From assembly GCA_949840935.1 (NCBI GenBank), contig CATKXX010000002.1, positions 62,001 to 126,000 of the forward strand: DNA of 64,000 bases, in the 5' to 3' direction. Position 1 is the first letter of the stretch. Each line of letters starts with the position of its first letter. The position numbers were made by a program, and so were the translations under genes. Below are positions 62,206-64,000 of this stretch, one piece after another. The notes under the pieces were generated by a model. That model did no database searches, had not been told where the DNA came from, and saw only the letters and a program-made list of their open reading frames with translations. The stretch comes from an uncultured Acetatifactor sp. (GTDB taxonomy: Bacteria; Bacillota; Clostridia; Lachnospirales; Lachnospiraceae).

Positions 62206-62831
62206 CCGATGGCTTCCTCATACCGCTTCTGCGCCTTCCGCCAGTTGATCAGCCCGAACCAGCCATCCACATAATCGGCCCTGCGGTTCTGGTACTGCAG
62301 GTAATACGCGTGTTCCCAGACGTCCACCAGGAAGATGGGAGTCACCTTATTCAGGTCGGGCACATCCTGGTTTGCGGTCTGCACAATGGACAGTTTTCCA
62401 TTATTATCCGTCACCAGCCATGCCCAGCCGGAACCGAATTTCCCCACTGCGGCCTGCTTCATCTGTTCCCTCCACTGCTGCAGGGAACCGAAGTCCCTCT
62501 CAATGGCCTCCAGAAGCGGGCCGGAGGGCTCCTGTCCCACAGGGCTCTTCATGGAATCGAAATACAGCTCGTGATTATAGACCCCGCCGCCATTATTGCG
62601 CACAGGCGTCTGTACTGCCGCCGGCAGCTGATCGATCCGGCGCAGCAGATCCGGGAGGCTCATCTTCTGCAGTTCCGGGTAATCCGACAGTGCCGCGTTA
62701 AGATTGTCCACATAAGTCTTGTAATGCCTGTCATGATGGAACTGCAGGGTCTCCTGATCCAGCACGGGAACCAGCGCGTCATATTCATAGGGCAGGGGTT
62801 TTACAATAAAGGGGTACGTTTCTTCTCTCAT
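62199..62831 (-). CDS. sodA: Superoxide dismutase (Fe/Mn family)
   Basis: 210 aa. Metal ligands: His in LQFHHDRHYKTYV, His in VYNHELYFDSM, Asp and His in FLVDVWEHAYYLQYQN. GSGWAWLV and the QDVP segment also fit. It removes superoxide; cytoplasmic. AGGAG lies about ten bases before ATG. The tandem repeat begins at its stop codon. Confidence 0.93.
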   Translation of the reverse strand: MREETYPFIVKPLPYEYDALVPVLDQETLQFHHDRHYKTYVDNLNAALSDYPELQKMSLPDLLRRIDQLPAAVQTPVRNNGGGVYNHELYFDSMKSPVGQEPSGPLLEAIERDFGSLQQWREQMKQAAVGKFGSGWAWLVTDNNGKLSIVQTANQDVPDLNKVTPIFLVDVWEHAYYLQYQNRRADYVDGWFGLINWRKAQKRYEEAIGQ

Positions 62832-62930
62832 AATCTGAATTCTCCTACAATATAAAAAAGAAAAGTTTACATGGTTGAAGATATTTTATGCAAACTTTTC
62901 CTTTTTATTCAGTGGAACACCTTATACCGC

Positions 62931-63530
62931 TTACAATTCCTCCCTGATCGCCGCCATCAATTCCTCATACGTCTCATAAGCCGGCAGCTCCGGATGATCC
63001 GCCTTGATTTGCTCCGTACTCCTGAACAGGAATCCCGCCTTGCCTGCCTGGATCATAGCCAGGTCATTGTAGCTGTCCCCGCTGGCAATGGTCTCATAGC
63101 CGATGGACTGCAGGGCTTTTACAGTGGTCAGCTTAGAATTCTCTATACGCATCCGGAACCCTGTGATCTCGCCGTCCTCCGCCACCTCCAGGGAATTGCA
63201 GAAGATGGTGGGCCAGCCCAGTTTCTTCATCAGCGGCGTTGCGAACTGGGTAAAGGTGTCGCTGATAATGATCACCTGGGTCAGGGAGCGCAGCTCGTCC
63301 AGGAATTCCTTTGCTCCGGGCATGGGATCGATCTTCGCGATCGTTGCCTGGATTTCCTTCAGCCCCAGGCCGTGCTCCTTTAAAATGCCGATCCGCCAAT
63401 TCATCAGTTTATTATAATCGGGCTCGTCACGGGTCGTCCGCTTCAGCTCGGGAATCCCGCTTGCCTCCGCAAACGCGATCCATATTTCAGGGACCAGAAC
63501 GCCCTCCAGATCCAGACATACAATATTCAT
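62931..63530 (-). CDS. thrH: ThrH-type phosphoserine phosphatase / homoserine phosphotransferase
   Basis: 199 aa from ATG with AAAGGA upstream. HAD motifs: CLDLEGVLVPEIW (nucleophile in DLEGVL, the ThrH form), IISDTFTQF and ASGDSYNDLAMI. ThrH dephosphorylates phosphoserine and can move the phosphate to homoserine. Located about 30 bp downstream of pyrF in the same direction. Confidence 0.88.
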   Translation of the reverse strand: MNIVCLDLEGVLVPEIWIAFAEASGIPELKRTTRDEPDYNKLMNWRIGILKEHGLGLKEIQATIAKIDPMPGAKEFLDELRSLTQVIIISDTFTQFATPLMKKLGWPTIFCNSLEVAEDGEITGFRMRIENSKLTTVKALQSIGYETIASGDSYNDLAMIQAGKAGFLFRSTEQIKADHPELPAYETYEELMAAIREEL

Positions 63531-63559
63531 TCCTTTCTCCATTCCTTTCACCTGATTTC

Positions 63560-64000
63560 CTAGCCAAACCTCTTTTCCAGTGCGGAAGCGATATCCTCCC
63601 TCATGGCGATCACTGCCGCCCTGGATGCCTCCGCATAGCCCTGTTCCCCATACTGCGCATACTGCTCCTGCTGGTATGCCGCGATGATCCCTCTGGAAGA
63701 ATTGACAATGGCCCCCAGGCCGTCCTCGTTAAAGAAATCCAAAAGATCCTCACCCTTTCCACCCTGGGCGCCGTAGCCGGGGACAAGGATGAAACTCTTA
63801 GGCATTACCTTCCGCATAATCCTCCCCTGCTCGGGATAGGTGGCTCCTACAACGGCCCCAACATAGCTGTAGCTGCCCTCCCCGGGCATACATTCGGCCC
63901 CCCATGCGGCCACCTGCTCGCCCACATACTGATAGAGCGGCTTTCCGTCGATGAGCCTGTCCTGGAATTCCCCGCTGCTGGGATTGGAGGTCTTGACCAG
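63560..64000 (-). CDS. pyrF: Orotidine 5'-phosphate decarboxylase, 5' end outside window
   Basis: The last 146 codons of a type 2 PyrF: VKTSNPSSGEFQD at the window edge, YVGAVVGATYPEQ, FILVPGYGAQGG and GAIVNSSRGI, the phosphate-binding parts of the family. Makes UMP from OMP. The start and the active-site Asp/Lys segment lie beyond the window. Confidence 0.93.
   Translation of the reverse strand: MVKTSNPSSGEFQDRLIDGKPLYQYVGEQVAAWGAECMPGEGSYSYVGAVVGATYPEQGRIMRKVMPKSFILVPGYGAQGGKGEDLLDFFNEDGLGAIVNSSRGIIAAYQQEQYAQYGEQGYAEASRAAVIAMREDIASALEKRFG

Overview
The window comes from a spore-forming, Gram-positive anaerobe of the Clostridia, most likely a Lachnospiraceae-type gut bacterium. The evidence is an alpha/beta-type SASP spore protein gene, a DUF4250 gene, the tig-clpP-clpX-engB order, strong AGGAGG ribosome binding sites, a GC-rich core (my impression is a little over 50%) and many conserved clostridial hypothetical genes. 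Most genes lie on the minus strand. Both edge genes are cut: a VanZ-like membrane protein on the left and pyrF on the right.

Layout. 0-5.4 kb: a c-di-GMP phosphodiesterase/GGDEF protein diverges from a hypothetical gene with a sigma-28-type promoter, followed by two hypothetical genes that once sat in an operon behind a polysaccharide deacetylase. 5.4-15.8 kb: that deacetylase gene is split into three pieces by two separate recombinase elements. The left element (about 6.4 kb, AT-rich) carries an HUH Rep-like protein, a tyrosine recombinase, a lipoprotein, an XRE regulator and a large serine recombinase. The right element (about 3.3 kb) carries only two serine recombinases, overlapping by 4 bp. 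Removing both at their GA dinucleotides rebuilds one uninterrupted 229-codon NodB-domain frame with all motifs. 16-32 kb: a heterodimeric ABC exporter coupled to a chemotaxis receptor, a RACo-like ASKHA protein, ClpB, a copper ATPase/CsoR operon with a very clear promoter-operator, and an inactive EIIA-like membrane protein. 32-46 kb: a cold-shock gene with a structured leader, a GH105 hydrolase, TraX, a degenerate response regulator, an AI-2E-type permease, engB-clpX-clpP-tig, and an ABC uptake system with a structured RNA leader.

44.5-56.4 kb is a surface-glycan locus: two multi-span membrane glycosyltransferase-like proteins, a HAD protein, an Rpn-type nuclease, an alpha-1,2-fucosyltransferase, a Wzx flippase, an F420H2-dehydrogenase-beta-like protein and a truncated pyruvyl transferase. 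Three of these genes change reading frame exactly at a run of seven G, and the needed correction differs in sign between genes. This looks like phase variation or recent decay of a glycan pathway. 56.4-59.0 kb is an AT-rich accessory patch next to tRNA-Met, with small genes bounded by five copies of a roughly 35-bp semi-palindromic repeat. 59.1-64 kb is core: tRNA-Met, tRNA-Val, argS, queH, sodA, thrH and pyrF, with a 65-bp tandem repeat behind sodA.

All calls were made by reading the sequence and translations. No database search was run. Family names come from recognised motifs.
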